NCBI RefSeq assembly: GCF_021398715.1
Contig: NZ_CP090347.1
Coordinates: forward strand, 3,162,001 to 3,226,000
Length of the DNA stretch: 64,000 bases
Direction: 5' to 3'
From: Microbacterium binotii
GTDB taxonomy: Bacteria > Actinomycetota > Actinomycetes > Actinomycetales > Microbacteriaceae
Positions within the stretch are counted from its first letter, which is position 1; every line of letters starts with the position of its first letter. Below, piece after piece: positions 26,276-33,785 of the stretch. Below the pieces are notes generated by a model that ran no database searches, had not been told where the DNA came from, and saw only the letters and a list, made by a program, of their open reading frames with translations. The translations under genes and the position numbers were made by a program.

Positions 26276-26308
26276 AATCGAAAGCAGGCGAAGCCTGCGT
26301 ATTCGATT
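26276..26308. repeat. AATCGAA inverted repeat, copy 1
   Basis: AATCGAA, then GCAGGC-GAA-GCCTGC, then TTCGATT: nested stems. The second copy at 26441-26473 has GCGGGC-GCA-GCCCGC, a compensatory A-T to G-C change. Confidence 0.7.
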
Positions 26309-26382
26309 GGGCCCACGACGCAGAGGCTCCGCGGCCCGCGCAGCGGGACGTGGAGAAGCGTCGGGGACCGTCAGCCCCTCTG

Positions 26383-26423
26383 ATGCAGAACGCGGTCCGG
26401 CTCGTCCGGGCCGCGTTCTGCAT
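26383..26423 (+). repeat. 18-bp hairpin, copy 2
   Basis: Same layout and length as 26102-26142, but the lower stem reads ATGCAGAACGCGG with matching changes in the other arm. Several base pairs have changed while pairing is kept. Confidence 0.7.
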
Positions 26424-26440
26424 GTATCCGGCGCCGCGGG

Positions 26441-26473
26441 AATCGAAAGCGGGCGCAGCCCGCGTATTCGATT
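26441..26473. repeat. AATCGAA inverted repeat, copy 2
   Basis: AATCGAA with an inner GCGGGC-GCA-GCCCGC hairpin and TTCGATT. It runs directly into the GGGCCCAC module of the third unit. Confidence 0.7.
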
Positions 26474-26563
26474 GGGCCCACGACGCCGAGGCTCCGCGCG
26501 CGGCGCAGCCGCGGGTGGAGGCGGTGGAGACCGTGAGCGCCTCCATATGTCAGTTCCAGGACT

Positions 26564-26653
26564 ACTTCAGACATTCTGAAGTTAGGTCGGACCTAAGTTT
26601 CCGGGCCTGTCGACCGATACGGGCCGTATTTCCGCACCGGCCCGTCAGAAACT
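26564..26653. other. Cluster of perfect palindromes at the island edge
   Basis: Four features are packed into 90 bp. ACTTCAG-N5-CTGAAGT is at 26564-26582. TTAGGTC-G-GACCTAA is at 26582-26596. ACGGGCCG...CGGCCCGT is at 26619-26645. An outer arm, AGTTTC with GAAACT, runs from 26596 to 26653. No coding signal is seen. The cluster lies 48 bp before the next gene and may be an operator group, a structured leader or the remnant of a recombination site. Confidence 0.6.
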
Positions 26654-26700
26654 CCCACCAATGGAACAGCCGCAATCCCGCCGATGGCTATTCTCAGCCC

Positions 26701-27432
26701 ATGCCTCAGACTCCCAAACGGTTCGTCTTCCGGCCGCTCTGGACCACAGTCGGAGCTGTCGCGACTGTGGTGACGATCCTTCTCGGGGTGCTTCAGATCG
26801 GCAGCTGGGTCAACGAGCACGCGCCTTGGATCCTGTGGGTAGCGGTTGCGACACTCATCATCGTCGCCTTGCTCCTCGTCGCTCGGATCGCTGCAGTTAG
26901 GATCGAGAAAGAGGGCGTTGCTGAAGAGCTTGTGGTTGCACGAGCCGATGTCGTCATAGCGCAAACTGAGAACGTCGCCGCACATGCTCGGATCCGTGAA
27001 CTAGAGACAGCGCTGCGGCACGCAGCTCCGCTTAGCGAGGTGGACCGAGGACTCGCGCGTCAGCTCTACGAGTACGCATCTGACGCCGAGGCTCTCGATA
27101 TGTTGTCGCTCTTCTTCCCGTACCAAATCCCCCATGAACCGGTGAGCAAGATGGAGGAACTCGCTAACCTGCCACGAACGCGTTCTGCGCACGACGTGAC
27201 GCTGAGTCATCACCTGACGGATCTCTCCGAAGCGGCGACTCAGTGGCTCACCAAGCTTCAGCAGATCGTGTCCACTGACGGCGATTACTACACAACGAGG
27301 CTTGATCAGCACGTGAGTCAGAAGGTCTATCAGCAGCACACCGCGATGACCAACGAGTTGGGGTCCGCCGGCTTCGAGCTCCACACCAAGCTGCTCGAGT
27401 ACCAGCGCTACTACGCGTCACTCGAAACCTGA
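26701..27432 (+). CDS. Unrecognised two-TM protein with coiled coil
   Basis: A 243-residue protein I do not recognise. After a basic start, two TM helices (about 14-34 and 40-60) are separated by a short loop. A helical, probably coiled-coil segment follows (62-110, rich in Glu/Ala/Arg), then a soluble polar domain to the end (HDVTLSHHLTDLSEA, LLEYQRYYASLET). It is probably membrane-anchored with the soluble part in the cytosol. Codon use is visibly more AT-rich than in genes before 26 kb. It is the first gene of the accessory island. I chose the ATG at the first hydrophobic segment; the frame is open upstream through repeats. Confidence 0.65.
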   Translation: MPQTPKRFVFRPLWTTVGAVATVVTILLGVLQIGSWVNEHAPWILWVAVATLIIVALLLVARIAAVRIEKEGVAEELVVARADVVIAQTENVAAHARIRELETALRHAAPLSEVDRGLARQLYEYASDAEALDMLSLFFPYQIPHEPVSKMEELANLPRTRSAHDVTLSHHLTDLSEAATQWLTKLQQIVSTDGDYYTTRLDQHVSQKVYQQHTAMTNELGSAGFELHTKLLEYQRYYASLET

Positions 27433-27516
27433 GACATCCGGCAATCCTCGGCGCGGCGAGCACCCCGGTTCGTTCTGGGGCCAAGCCACCCCTATGCCCA
27501 GATGCGGGAGAAGGGC

Positions 27517-27660
27517 TTATTTGCCAGTCAATCGCACACTCACTTCCGCAGCGATGTCGTCCACCGTCGCCTGCCACCCCTCTCGCACTGCATCAAAGTT
27601 CAGCTCGGACGAGTAGTCCGGCGGAACGAAGTACCGAGCGAAGTCTCCTTCTTGCGCGCC
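27517..27660 (-). pseudogene. Gene remnant after the ImmA/IrrE gene
   Basis: Frame reading GAQEGDFARYFVPPDYSSEL and onward, ending VSVRLTGK-stop, has protein-like composition. It opens right after a TGA and lacks an ATG, GTG or TTG start for its first half. It begins at the last base of the ImmA/IrrE stop codon, in another frame. It may be a decayed downstream gene or a frameshifted original C-terminus. Evidence is composition only. Confidence 0.35.
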
Positions 27661-28799
27661 TAGTCAAGGAGTGTCAGCCGGGGACGTTCGTCCTGCGCCC
27701 CGAGCATGCGGCGGACGTGCGCGGGCGTCCACGCAAGTTCGGCAGCAAGCTCCGGGATCGTCACGCCGCGCTGTTCCGCAAGTTCCACAGCCGTTGAGAG
27801 CAATGAGGGAAGCTCGCCCGGGAACTGCGCGACCGGCTCGTGCACGACGCCGGTCTGGTTGAGGCGAATGTAGCCTCGGCGTGCAGTGGCGTCGGAGATC
27901 TTCCCGAGTTCACGGCTTCGGTAGATCACCGACTTCGGCTCAACGCCCCACTCCAGACTCACTTTCAGCACATCGGCCATGTCTAACCGGCTCTTCAGTC
28001 GAGTCTCCATCGCGGCGCGCGGGGTGAGGAACTCGGCCGCAAACTTGTCGGCCTCCCGCTCGATGTCAGTGGTGCCAGCCACGCGTCCGCCGTGAAGCAC
28101 CAGGTGGCCGAGCTCGTGTGCGGCGCTAAACCGATGGCGGTAGACATCGTCTGCGCGGTCGGGCGAGAGCACCATGACGGGTCGGTTGAAGGCTGAGGTA
28201 GAGAAGGCGTCGATACGGGCAACTTCGTCCTCGACCATCGGGACGAGGACGGCAACGATCCCCTTCGACTCCGCCAGCCTGACGACCTGGGGCACCGGCC
28301 CATCGCCCATGTTCCAGGCCTCTCGTAGATGCCTAGCAGCGGCTGCGGGGTCCGCAGGGAACGTGCCTGGTGCGATCTCCCCGCCGGCGAACCCAGGAAT
28401 GTCGATGGTTGGGAATCGCACGTGCCGCTCGAGAGCGTTCGCGAGCTCCCACACCTGTTCCGTATAGGAGATCGCCTTCTTCCGCTGCCGGGAAGTCGTG
28501 GCTCGCAGGCTCCGAAAGTAGACGTTGTCGGATTCGAGTCGGACCCGGGGTCGTCCAGCAGCGAAGAATCCCACCGGCACCTTCAAGTACCCTGCAAGCT
28601 TCTCGAGCGTGTCTGCTCTCGGCGGCGTGATGCCGGACTCGAACTGACCGATGGCTGCAGCTGACACGCCGACGGCTTCCGCCACGTCCTGTTTCGTCCG
28701 CAGAGCGAGCTGCCGGGCCTGTTGCAGTCGCTCGGGGTCGAACGTGCGCGCGACGGTAGCTGCGTCCGCGGTCTGCATGCCCCCCGTGATCGGCCTCAC
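27660..28799 (-). CDS. XRE HTH-ImmA/IrrE metallopeptidase fusion
   Basis: A 379-residue fusion. Residues 24-80 form a lambda-repressor-type HTH (DVAEAVGVSAAAIGQFESG). The C-terminal half is an ImmA/IrrE zinc protease with HELGH at 228-232 and the downstream EREADKFAAEFL helix supplying the third ligand. Such proteins cleave repressors or antitoxins of mobile elements, or act in XRE-COG2856 toxin-antitoxin pairs. The GTG start overlaps the stop of the upstream gene (GTGA), so the two form a unit. It lies in the AT-richer island. The target is unknown; a repressor for the neighbouring genes is one possibility. Confidence 0.85.
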   Translation of the reverse strand: MRPITGGMQTADAATVARTFDPERLQQARQLALRTKQDVAEAVGVSAAAIGQFESGITPPRADTLEKLAGYLKVPVGFFAAGRPRVRLESDNVYFRSLRATTSRQRKKAISYTEQVWELANALERHVRFPTIDIPGFAGGEIAPGTFPADPAAAARHLREAWNMGDGPVPQVVRLAESKGIVAVLVPMVEDEVARIDAFSTSAFNRPVMVLSPDRADDVYRHRFSAAHELGHLVLHGGRVAGTTDIEREADKFAAEFLTPRAAMETRLKSRLDMADVLKVSLEWGVEPKSVIYRSRELGKISDATARRGYIRLNQTGVVHEPVAQFPGELPSLLSTAVELAEQRGVTIPELAAELAWTPAHVRRMLGAQDERPRLTLLD

Positions 28800-29518
28800 T
28801 TGCTACCCGCTGCGAGCTCATCATCGTCGCCGCGCACACCCATATCCAGGTTCTTCATCGGCGCCTCGTCAAAGCGGCGCGGCTCTCTCGTCTCCTCGGT
28901 TGCTTTGAGATCGATCTCAACCGCGACAGGCAGCTCTTCGTGGTGGATCCAGATCACGGCACCGTGGGCATCGAGGTAGCCATCGCCGATATGGATCCGC
29001 TCGAGGCCGGCACGATCACTCGCGACGAAAGCGACGAGCACGACAGCCTCAGCTTCAGATGTGGGGGAGGCAAGCTCTTCGGCGTCCGCGTCGTCATGCC
29101 ACTCCGCGAGGGGGAGGTACTCCTCCGGGCGCCGCTCGACATCGGACAGCAGTTCGTCACGGAACTGCGACCAGCGGATGATGAGGCGATCAGCCTCGGG
29201 GCCGGACTGAGAGGCACACTTCGCCACGTAAATGGTCGTCCCTCCGACGACTGGCAGGTAGAAGCGACTGCCCTTTGGGCGGATCTTGCGCACGTTTTGG
29301 ACCTCAGCGAGCTCTTCCACAACGCCAAGAGCGAGCACCTGCCAGAAGGTCGCGCCGTACGGCTCGTCCGTCGGCAACCCGCTCGTCGCCTTGGTGTCGG
29401 CGGATGTGTCGTGCGCGGATCGGCCCGCTCGGATGAGAGCTTCCGCCACGGCGGGTGCGGCATCGCCGAACCGAGCCCGGAACCACTCGCTTCCGCCAAG
29501 TCCATGCATCGCGCTCAT
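28796..29518 (-). CDS. Unrecognised protein coupled to ImmA/IrrE
   Basis: A 240-residue soluble protein without a family I recognise. The middle part (WQVLALGVVEELAEVQNVRKI, RFYLPVVGGTTIYVAKC) looks like alpha/beta core. The last 50 residues are charged and probably disordered. No TM or signal peptide. It shares a GTGA junction with the protease gene downstream, so it is likely its substrate, partner or cognate toxin (inference). I chose the ATG after AGGGGA; five more in-frame codons begin at 29533. Confidence 0.6.
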   Translation of the reverse strand: MSAMHGLGGSEWFRARFGDAAPAVAEALIRAGRSAHDTSADTKATSGLPTDEPYGATFWQVLALGVVEELAEVQNVRKIRPKGSRFYLPVVGGTTIYVAKCASQSGPEADRLIIRWSQFRDELLSDVERRPEEYLPLAEWHDDADAEELASPTSEAEAVVLVAFVASDRAGLERIHIGDGYLDAHGAVIWIHHEELPVAVEIDLKATEETREPRRFDEAPMKNLDMGVRGDDDELAAGSK

Positions 29519-29948
29519 AAGTCCCCTAAACATCTGCTTCGATCCGACATTAGCACTTTATCGGCAAACATGAAACGAACACTCTTGATTCATTTTCCAT
29601 CCGGCGATTCGGCGACTACGGTACGTCGTGCGACTTTGCCATCTTGCGCCCAGAACGACGTTGAGGGTGCGGAAGCTAGCGGACCGCGGCTCGAGTCCTC
29701 AGGCTGCCGCTTCGGACGCACTTTGACCGGAAGTCAAGTTGCGCCTGATGCTTCGCGCTTACACGCCCGTGCAGCCCCACCGGGTCACTTCCCATGGCCC
29801 CGCTGCGTCGGCTCGCAGGTTCGCCGCCCACCGTCTAGAGCTTCAACTCCGGCCACGCGTGCGCCCCAATCGCCCTCCGAGACGCGCCGCAGGGTACTGA
29901 GCATGTGTCCGTCGGTCCAAGACAGTAGCCTCGACGGAGGGGGGAACG
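29519..29948. other. Non-coding stretch between divergent island operons
   Basis: A 430-bp region with no convincing gene. TGCTAATGT on the minus strand near 29550 could be an extended -10 for the protease operon. GGAGGGGGG directly precedes the rightward operon. No long repeat or tRNA-like fold was found. Confidence 0.5.
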
Positions 29949-30455
29949 ATGGACGATGACACGGCGATGAGACCATCGGTCGCGCTCGTTGGGAGCTTTC
30001 GACAGCACTATGAGGCGATCTGCGGGGCGAAGGCCATCTTCGACTCGCATGGCGTCGAAGTGACGACCCCGCTTGGCTCACCCGTCCTCGATCCAGGCCA
30101 GGACTTCGTTCGGTTCGCGACCGACTGTATGGATCTGTCGGATCCCCACGTTCAGACGGTGGCGCTGCACAGAATCTTTCGAGCCCGTGCTGTGTACGTT
30201 GTCGCCGTAGGTGGGTATGTTGGGCGCACCACCGCGTACGAGGTGGGCCGAGCCACCCAGGCCGGACGTCCGATCTATTTCAGCGAGCGCCCCCTGGACC
30301 TCCCCATTCACGTGCCCGGTGAGCATGTCGTTGAGCCGGACGAACTCGCACGGCGGATACTGGAATCACGAGAGATCGCTTCAGTCCACGCAAGTGAAGA
30401 TGAACACGCACTGCTCGAGCGGAGGCTTCTGACCGGTGACTACAGCTATGAGTGA
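29949..30455 (+). CDS. Nucleoside 2-deoxyribosyltransferase-like Rossmann protein A
   Basis: A 168-residue protein with the NDT/TIR-like layout. Strand 1 is SVALVGSF. A helix and strand follow (HGVEVTTPLGS), then VVAVGGYVGRTTAYEVGRA with the likely catalytic Glu98, then GRPIYF. In nucleoside deoxyribosyltransferases this G...YE.G.A element binds and attacks the deoxyribose. It is first of a tight operon; its 3' end overlaps the next gene by 20 nt. It may be an N-glycosidase-type effector or sensor. The fold is assigned by motif pattern only. Confidence 0.6.
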   Translation: MDDDTAMRPSVALVGSFRQHYEAICGAKAIFDSHGVEVTTPLGSPVLDPGQDFVRFATDCMDLSDPHVQTVALHRIFRARAVYVVAVGGYVGRTTAYEVGRATQAGRPIYFSERPLDLPIHVPGEHVVEPDELARRILESREIASVHASEDEHALLERRLLTGDYSYE

Positions 30456-30900
30456 CCCCAACAGGCTCGTCATCTGCGGCTCTATGCGCGCCTACGACAC
30501 GATGCAGGAAGTGCACCGCATGCTCGTTGCCCATGGCGTCGACGCGATCCTCCCCGAGCCCGATGCTCTGCCGCTTCGCGCAAGTACCGATGAGGTCGAC
30601 GAGGCCAAGCGCTCGGCATCCAAGAAGCACTTCGATTCCATCCGCGCGGAACACACGTACGCCGTTCTCGTCGTGAACGTCGACAAGGACGGGGAGCTGG
30701 ACTACATAGGCCCCAACGCGTTCGCGGAGATCGCCGTGGCCTTTGCCAGCGACCGGCGAATCTACCTGTGGCAGGGCAGCCCGCGTCGCTACTCCGAAGA
30801 ACTCCGCGCATGGGGCGCGACGGAATTGCACGGCGAACTGGCACAGATCGAAACCGAGCTTCACCGCACTCCCTGGCGCCGATCACTTCGAAGCGCGTAG
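30436..30900 (+). CDS. Nucleoside 2-deoxyribosyltransferase-like Rossmann protein B
   Basis: A 154-residue protein of the same broad fold. Strand 1 is RLVICGSMRAYD, then HFDSIRAEHTYAVLVVN, then DYIGPNAFAEIAVAFAS with Glu98 in the catalytic position, RRIYLW, and a GELAQIE tail. It resembles widespread small proteins with a YIGGNTxxE motif. It is a distant paralogue of the preceding gene. GTG is preceded by GGAGG at 10 nt; an ATG at 30448 is the alternative. It overlaps the previous gene and lies 11 nt before the nuclease. Confidence 0.6.
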   Translation: MTTAMSDPNRLVICGSMRAYDTMQEVHRMLVAHGVDAILPEPDALPLRASTDEVDEAKRSASKKHFDSIRAEHTYAVLVVNVDKDGELDYIGPNAFAEIAVAFASDRRIYLWQGSPRRYSEELRAWGATELHGELAQIETELHRTPWRRSLRSA

Positions 30901-30911
30901 GCACCGGTCGA

Positions 30912-32336
30912 ATGCCGGCGCTCGACCGCATCTTCCTGCACTTCTTCGACACCCACTACCTCGAAGCGACCGCGAGCCGCGTTGACAAGGTTCAACTTTA
31001 CGAAGAGATGGTCCTTGCGACGAGAATCGCGATTCTTGCCGCGCGGCAGGTGCTCATCCCTGCATCGTCCTACTTCGAGTCACCGCTGTGCCGGAGGATC
31101 ATCGACGAACTGCAGCCGCTGTTCACCACAGGGGCGGTGAAACTCGTCGGCGGCGCGACGGGCGTCGACGAGTTCATCGAAAGCAAGCTGCTCACGTATG
31201 ACCCCGGCGGCGCACAGTTCTCGGCGTACACCAACTTCCGCGACGGCAACGCCACGCTCCCTCCGTTCAGCCCTCGAAACCAGAGCGCGACCCGAGACAT
31301 CACCAAAGGGTGGTTCGACGTTGCCTCGCAACCGGACTTCGAAGCGGACGTGTTCGGGCGCGCACGCGACGCACTCGACTCAGGATTCGCAGAAAGATGG
31401 GCGCAGGCTCCGGTAGCACTGGGTGGGCGGGCGTTCACTCCTGAGTACGTCCAACCGCTCGTCGCACCCCCAGACGCGCCGGCCACCATCGGGATGCGTA
31501 TTGGGAATGTGATCAATCGCGCGTACTTCTCTAGCTTCGCGTTTGAGTTCCACGCAGGGTTCGTTACCAACATGTCTGTACTGACCGCCGCTCACGGCTT
31601 GGACAATCGTTTCGGGAACCTCGACTACGTGGCGGTGCGAGAGGAACTGCGCTCGCGAGGTCTCATGGATCAGGTCCTGGACTCATCGGCCCTGCAACTG
31701 GTGGATCTCCGCGATGACAACACCGTGGCGATGGCGATCCTTTCGGGAGTGTCCACGATCGACCTGAGCGTGCTCCACAGCACGAACTTGCGCTTGGACA
31801 TCCCTATCGACCTTTCCCCCGCGGTCAAGAAGATGCGTGCCATCAAGCCCGGAGCTAAGGCCGCGACCGCCTACCACCACACCGTCGCCGATATCCTCGA
31901 TGACATATTTGTGGCCTCACTGTTCCGTGTGAAGCTGGAGCAAGAGATCTATCAGGGCCGCAAACGCGTCGATATCTCTTACCTGAACATCGCGCGGACG
32001 GGCATCTTCAACTGGCTGCACCTCCGCTACGGCGCACCGCTTATCTATGTGGAGTGCAAGAACTACAACGACGATCCGAAGAACAGGGAGTTCGACCAAC
32101 TCGCCGCAAGGTTCTCCACACAGGGAACGAGGGTGGGGCTCTTACTCTGCCGTCGCGTGGACGACAAGAAGGATGCGCTCGCCCGCGCCCGCGACGCGTT
32201 CCACGCCGGCAACGGCCTCATCATCGTGCTCGACGATGATGACGTAGAGTCCCTGGCCGCGCTGGACCGAAACATGGGCTATGACCTGCCGCAGGGGAAG
32301 TTCCTGCGTGAACGAATCATGCAGGTGATCTCTTAG
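30912..32336 (+). CDS. Predicted PD-(D/E)XK nuclease with large N-terminal domain
   Basis: A 474-residue protein. Residues 1-310 are an unrecognised alpha/beta region. The C-terminal part carries a PD-(D/E)XK core: Asp354 in RVDI, Glu381 and Lys383 in YVECKN, and a helix REFDQLAARF that could provide the motif IV residues, then the strand VGLLLCRR. This arrangement is used by restriction-type endonucleases that cut DNA. I chose the ATG 11 nt after gene B; the open frame before it overlaps B antifunctionally. It is the likely effector of a candidate defence operon with the two deoxyribosyltransferase-like proteins. Confidence 0.7.
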   Translation: MPALDRIFLHFFDTHYLEATASRVDKVQLYEEMVLATRIAILAARQVLIPASSYFESPLCRRIIDELQPLFTTGAVKLVGGATGVDEFIESKLLTYDPGGAQFSAYTNFRDGNATLPPFSPRNQSATRDITKGWFDVASQPDFEADVFGRARDALDSGFAERWAQAPVALGGRAFTPEYVQPLVAPPDAPATIGMRIGNVINRAYFSSFAFEFHAGFVTNMSVLTAAHGLDNRFGNLDYVAVREELRSRGLMDQVLDSSALQLVDLRDDNTVAMAILSGVSTIDLSVLHSTNLRLDIPIDLSPAVKKMRAIKPGAKAATAYHHTVADILDDIFVASLFRVKLEQEIYQGRKRVDISYLNIARTGIFNWLHLRYGAPLIYVECKNYNDDPKNREFDQLAARFSTQGTRVGLLLCRRVDDKKDALARARDAFHAGNGLIIVLDDDDVESLAALDRNMGYDLPQGKFLRERIMQVIS

Positions 32337-32338
32337 CA

Positions 32339-32691
32339 GTGAATTGGCAGCGCTTGGGCGACGAGCCTGACGAATTCTTCGCAAGAGGCACTGTCCTGTC
32401 CACTTCAAGGAGATCCACCCCCTCCGACCCGACGACCTGCCTGAGAACATCCCCTCCTACGGACTGATAGGCGGCGGCTATCTCCGTGACGCCGGGGGTC
32501 GACGTCTAGGCAGCGAACCGCTCGCCATGACGCTGAACTTTCGTCAGCGCGCGGAGACCTGTCCGTGGCGGGAGGTCATCGGGGAAGACTTCGACGCCCG
32601 CATCGACAGCCTCGACGCAGAACCGCAGGCCTTCCGCCCGTCCCTGACGCTTGCGCGCCCGGTTCACCTACTTCAGAGGGTCGGCTGGTAG
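32339..32691 (+). pseudogene. Fourth operon gene, frameshifted
   Basis: A GTG 2 nt after the nuclease stop, with AGGTGA upstream, opens a protein-like frame (NWQRLGDEPDEFFARGT). It hits TGA at 32465. A second frame, open from 32371, continues with HFKEIHPLRPDDLPENIPSY and ends at 32691 (LLQRVGW-stop). Joining them needs one frameshift between 32371 and 32464. It could be a decayed gene, a sequencing error or recoding. The composite of about 115 residues is not recognised. Its end overlaps the convergent Abi gene by 19 bp. Confidence 0.55.
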
Positions 32692-33569
32692 TACCCGACT
32701 TCGAGTCCAGTCACTGAATGAACGAGGTCAAGCAAGTGAGTCGAGTAGGCATTACTGCCCTCGATCTGGTCCACCATTCCTGCGAGGAGTGTGAGGGCCG
32801 CTGCGGGTGTCTGCGGGTGCAGGAAGTCGCGTTTCACTTTCATCGCGATTGAGGGCAACGTCACATATCCGGTGAACTTTCGGTTCCACAGCCGGCCATG
32901 GTGAGCGGCGATGTTCCGGATGAAGGCGATGTTTTGCACGGCCTGGAGGAGCTTGGGGATGTCCTCGAATGCGAGCGACTTCGCAACTGGTTCGAGAACC
33001 GACTTATCCCTCAGGGCGCGAAGCATGCGGGAGAACGTGCCGATGGACAGCACCTCGATTGCCGCCCAAAGAGGGACAGTCTCCTCCTTCTCGATGTGGT
33101 GCCGGATGAAGAGCTCGCTGCGCGTCCGGAGTTCTTCGAACGCGGCAAGAACTGTGTTTCGGTTCTTCGTCTCAGCTGCGTGCTGCCCCATTGCCCGCTC
33201 GTCAGTCGGGTCCGGAAATGAGTCGGGAAGATAGAGGCTCGCCGCGAGGTGACCGTCACCGCCGACAGCGCCGGCGACGTGGTAGGCCACACGAGCACGC
33301 AGAGTCGGCTCGACGACAGAGACGCCATCGAGAACCGCGTTACGCACAGCTCGGTCTAGATCATAGACATCCATCAGTCTCGATGCGGTCGCGCCAGAGG
33401 CATAGCGGTCTTCACCCGGCTCATAGAAGCAGCGCGCATACCCGCTGACTCGGTAGTAGTTGCTCGAGTACAGGAACAGGCCGAACTTCTTCTCGGAAAC
33501 GCCGTCGAGCTGAAGCCCCCGGTCGCGGTGTTTCTGCACCTGTGCGGCGAGGTTGATCCAGTCCTTCAT
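32673..33569 (-). CDS. Abi_2 (AbiD/AbiF)-family abortive-infection protein
   Basis: A 298-residue protein with Abi_2 hallmarks: SNYYRVSGYA near 36-45, VPLWAAIEVLSIGTFSRML at 165-183, and FIRNIAAHHGRLWNR at 216-230. The RNIAAH element (Arg218, His223) fits the Rx4H catalytic motif of HEPN ribonucleases. Family members block phage growth by stopping the infected cell, probably by cutting RNA. It is convergent to the nuclease operon and overlaps its broken last gene. GGGGGCAGG precedes the ATG. Two stable hairpins with GNRA loops lie just upstream. Confidence 0.85.
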   Translation of the reverse strand: MKDWINLAAQVQKHRDRGLQLDGVSEKKFGLFLYSSNYYRVSGYARCFYEPGEDRYASGATASRLMDVYDLDRAVRNAVLDGVSVVEPTLRARVAYHVAGAVGGDGHLAASLYLPDSFPDPTDERAMGQHAAETKNRNTVLAAFEELRTRSELFIRHHIEKEETVPLWAAIEVLSIGTFSRMLRALRDKSVLEPVAKSLAFEDIPKLLQAVQNIAFIRNIAAHHGRLWNRKFTGYVTLPSIAMKVKRDFLHPQTPAAALTLLAGMVDQIEGSNAYSTHLLDLVHSVTGLEVGYYQPTL

Positions 33570-33590
33570 CCTGCCCCCAGAAACGAAGAA

Positions 33591-33635
33591 CCCACCCAGC
33601 CTTGCGGCTGGATGGGCCCGAATGTTGTCACCAAC
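33591..33635 (-). ncRNA. Candidate structured RNA upstream of abi
   Basis: An 11-bp stem CCCATCCAGCC/GGCTGGGTGGG closed by a GCAA tetraloop (33591-33616) ends 21 nt before the abi ATG. A second stem GTTG-GTGA-CAAC, also with a GNRA loop, is at 33624-33635. Structured RNAs with stable tetraloops upstream of abiF genes are known (the abiF RNA motif). Position and loops fit, but a match to that model was not tested. Confidence 0.5.
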
Positions 33636-33785
33636 CTATTCCAGAGAACTCGCGCGCGCAAATCGAGATGGTCGGCCTCAGCAGTCCCCCGCGGCCATGA
33701 CCGTCCACCTCTCGTCGCATTCGGGATGCGGTTCCATCCTGCCCGAGCAGGCCCCTCACAGGCCCCTCGCGTAGCGTAGGGAGGT

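Larger units (their letters stand above)
26098..26544. repeat. Array of three degenerate structured repeats behind tRNA-Gly
   Basis: Three imperfect units follow the tRNA. Each begins with a copy of the tRNA 3' end (26080-26098, 26234-26252 exact over 19 nt, 26368-26380 over 13 nt). Each ends with a GGGCCCAC...GAGGCTCC...GTGGAG module (26171, 26308 and 26473 onward). Units 1 and 3 carry a 41-nt hairpin; units 2 and 3 carry an AATCGAA...TTCGATT stem. Paired arms change together between copies. The open frames across it look incidental. Confidence 0.8.

Noticed and set aside
26098..26544. CRISPR array
   Set aside because: The repeats are long, degenerate and adjacent, without uniform spacers, and no cas genes are present.
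25996..26700. Open frame running through tRNA-Gly and the repeats into the 26701 gene
   Set aside because: It would translate a tRNA and structured repeats; the protein-like part starts at the ATG at 26701.
29650..29730. Possible tRNA-like 3' end (CTCGAGTCC region)
   Set aside because: No acceptor or anticodon stem could be formed around it.
33570..33785. Right-hand attachment site matching the tRNA-Gly 3' end
   Set aside because: No copy of the 19-bp sequence was found in the interval.
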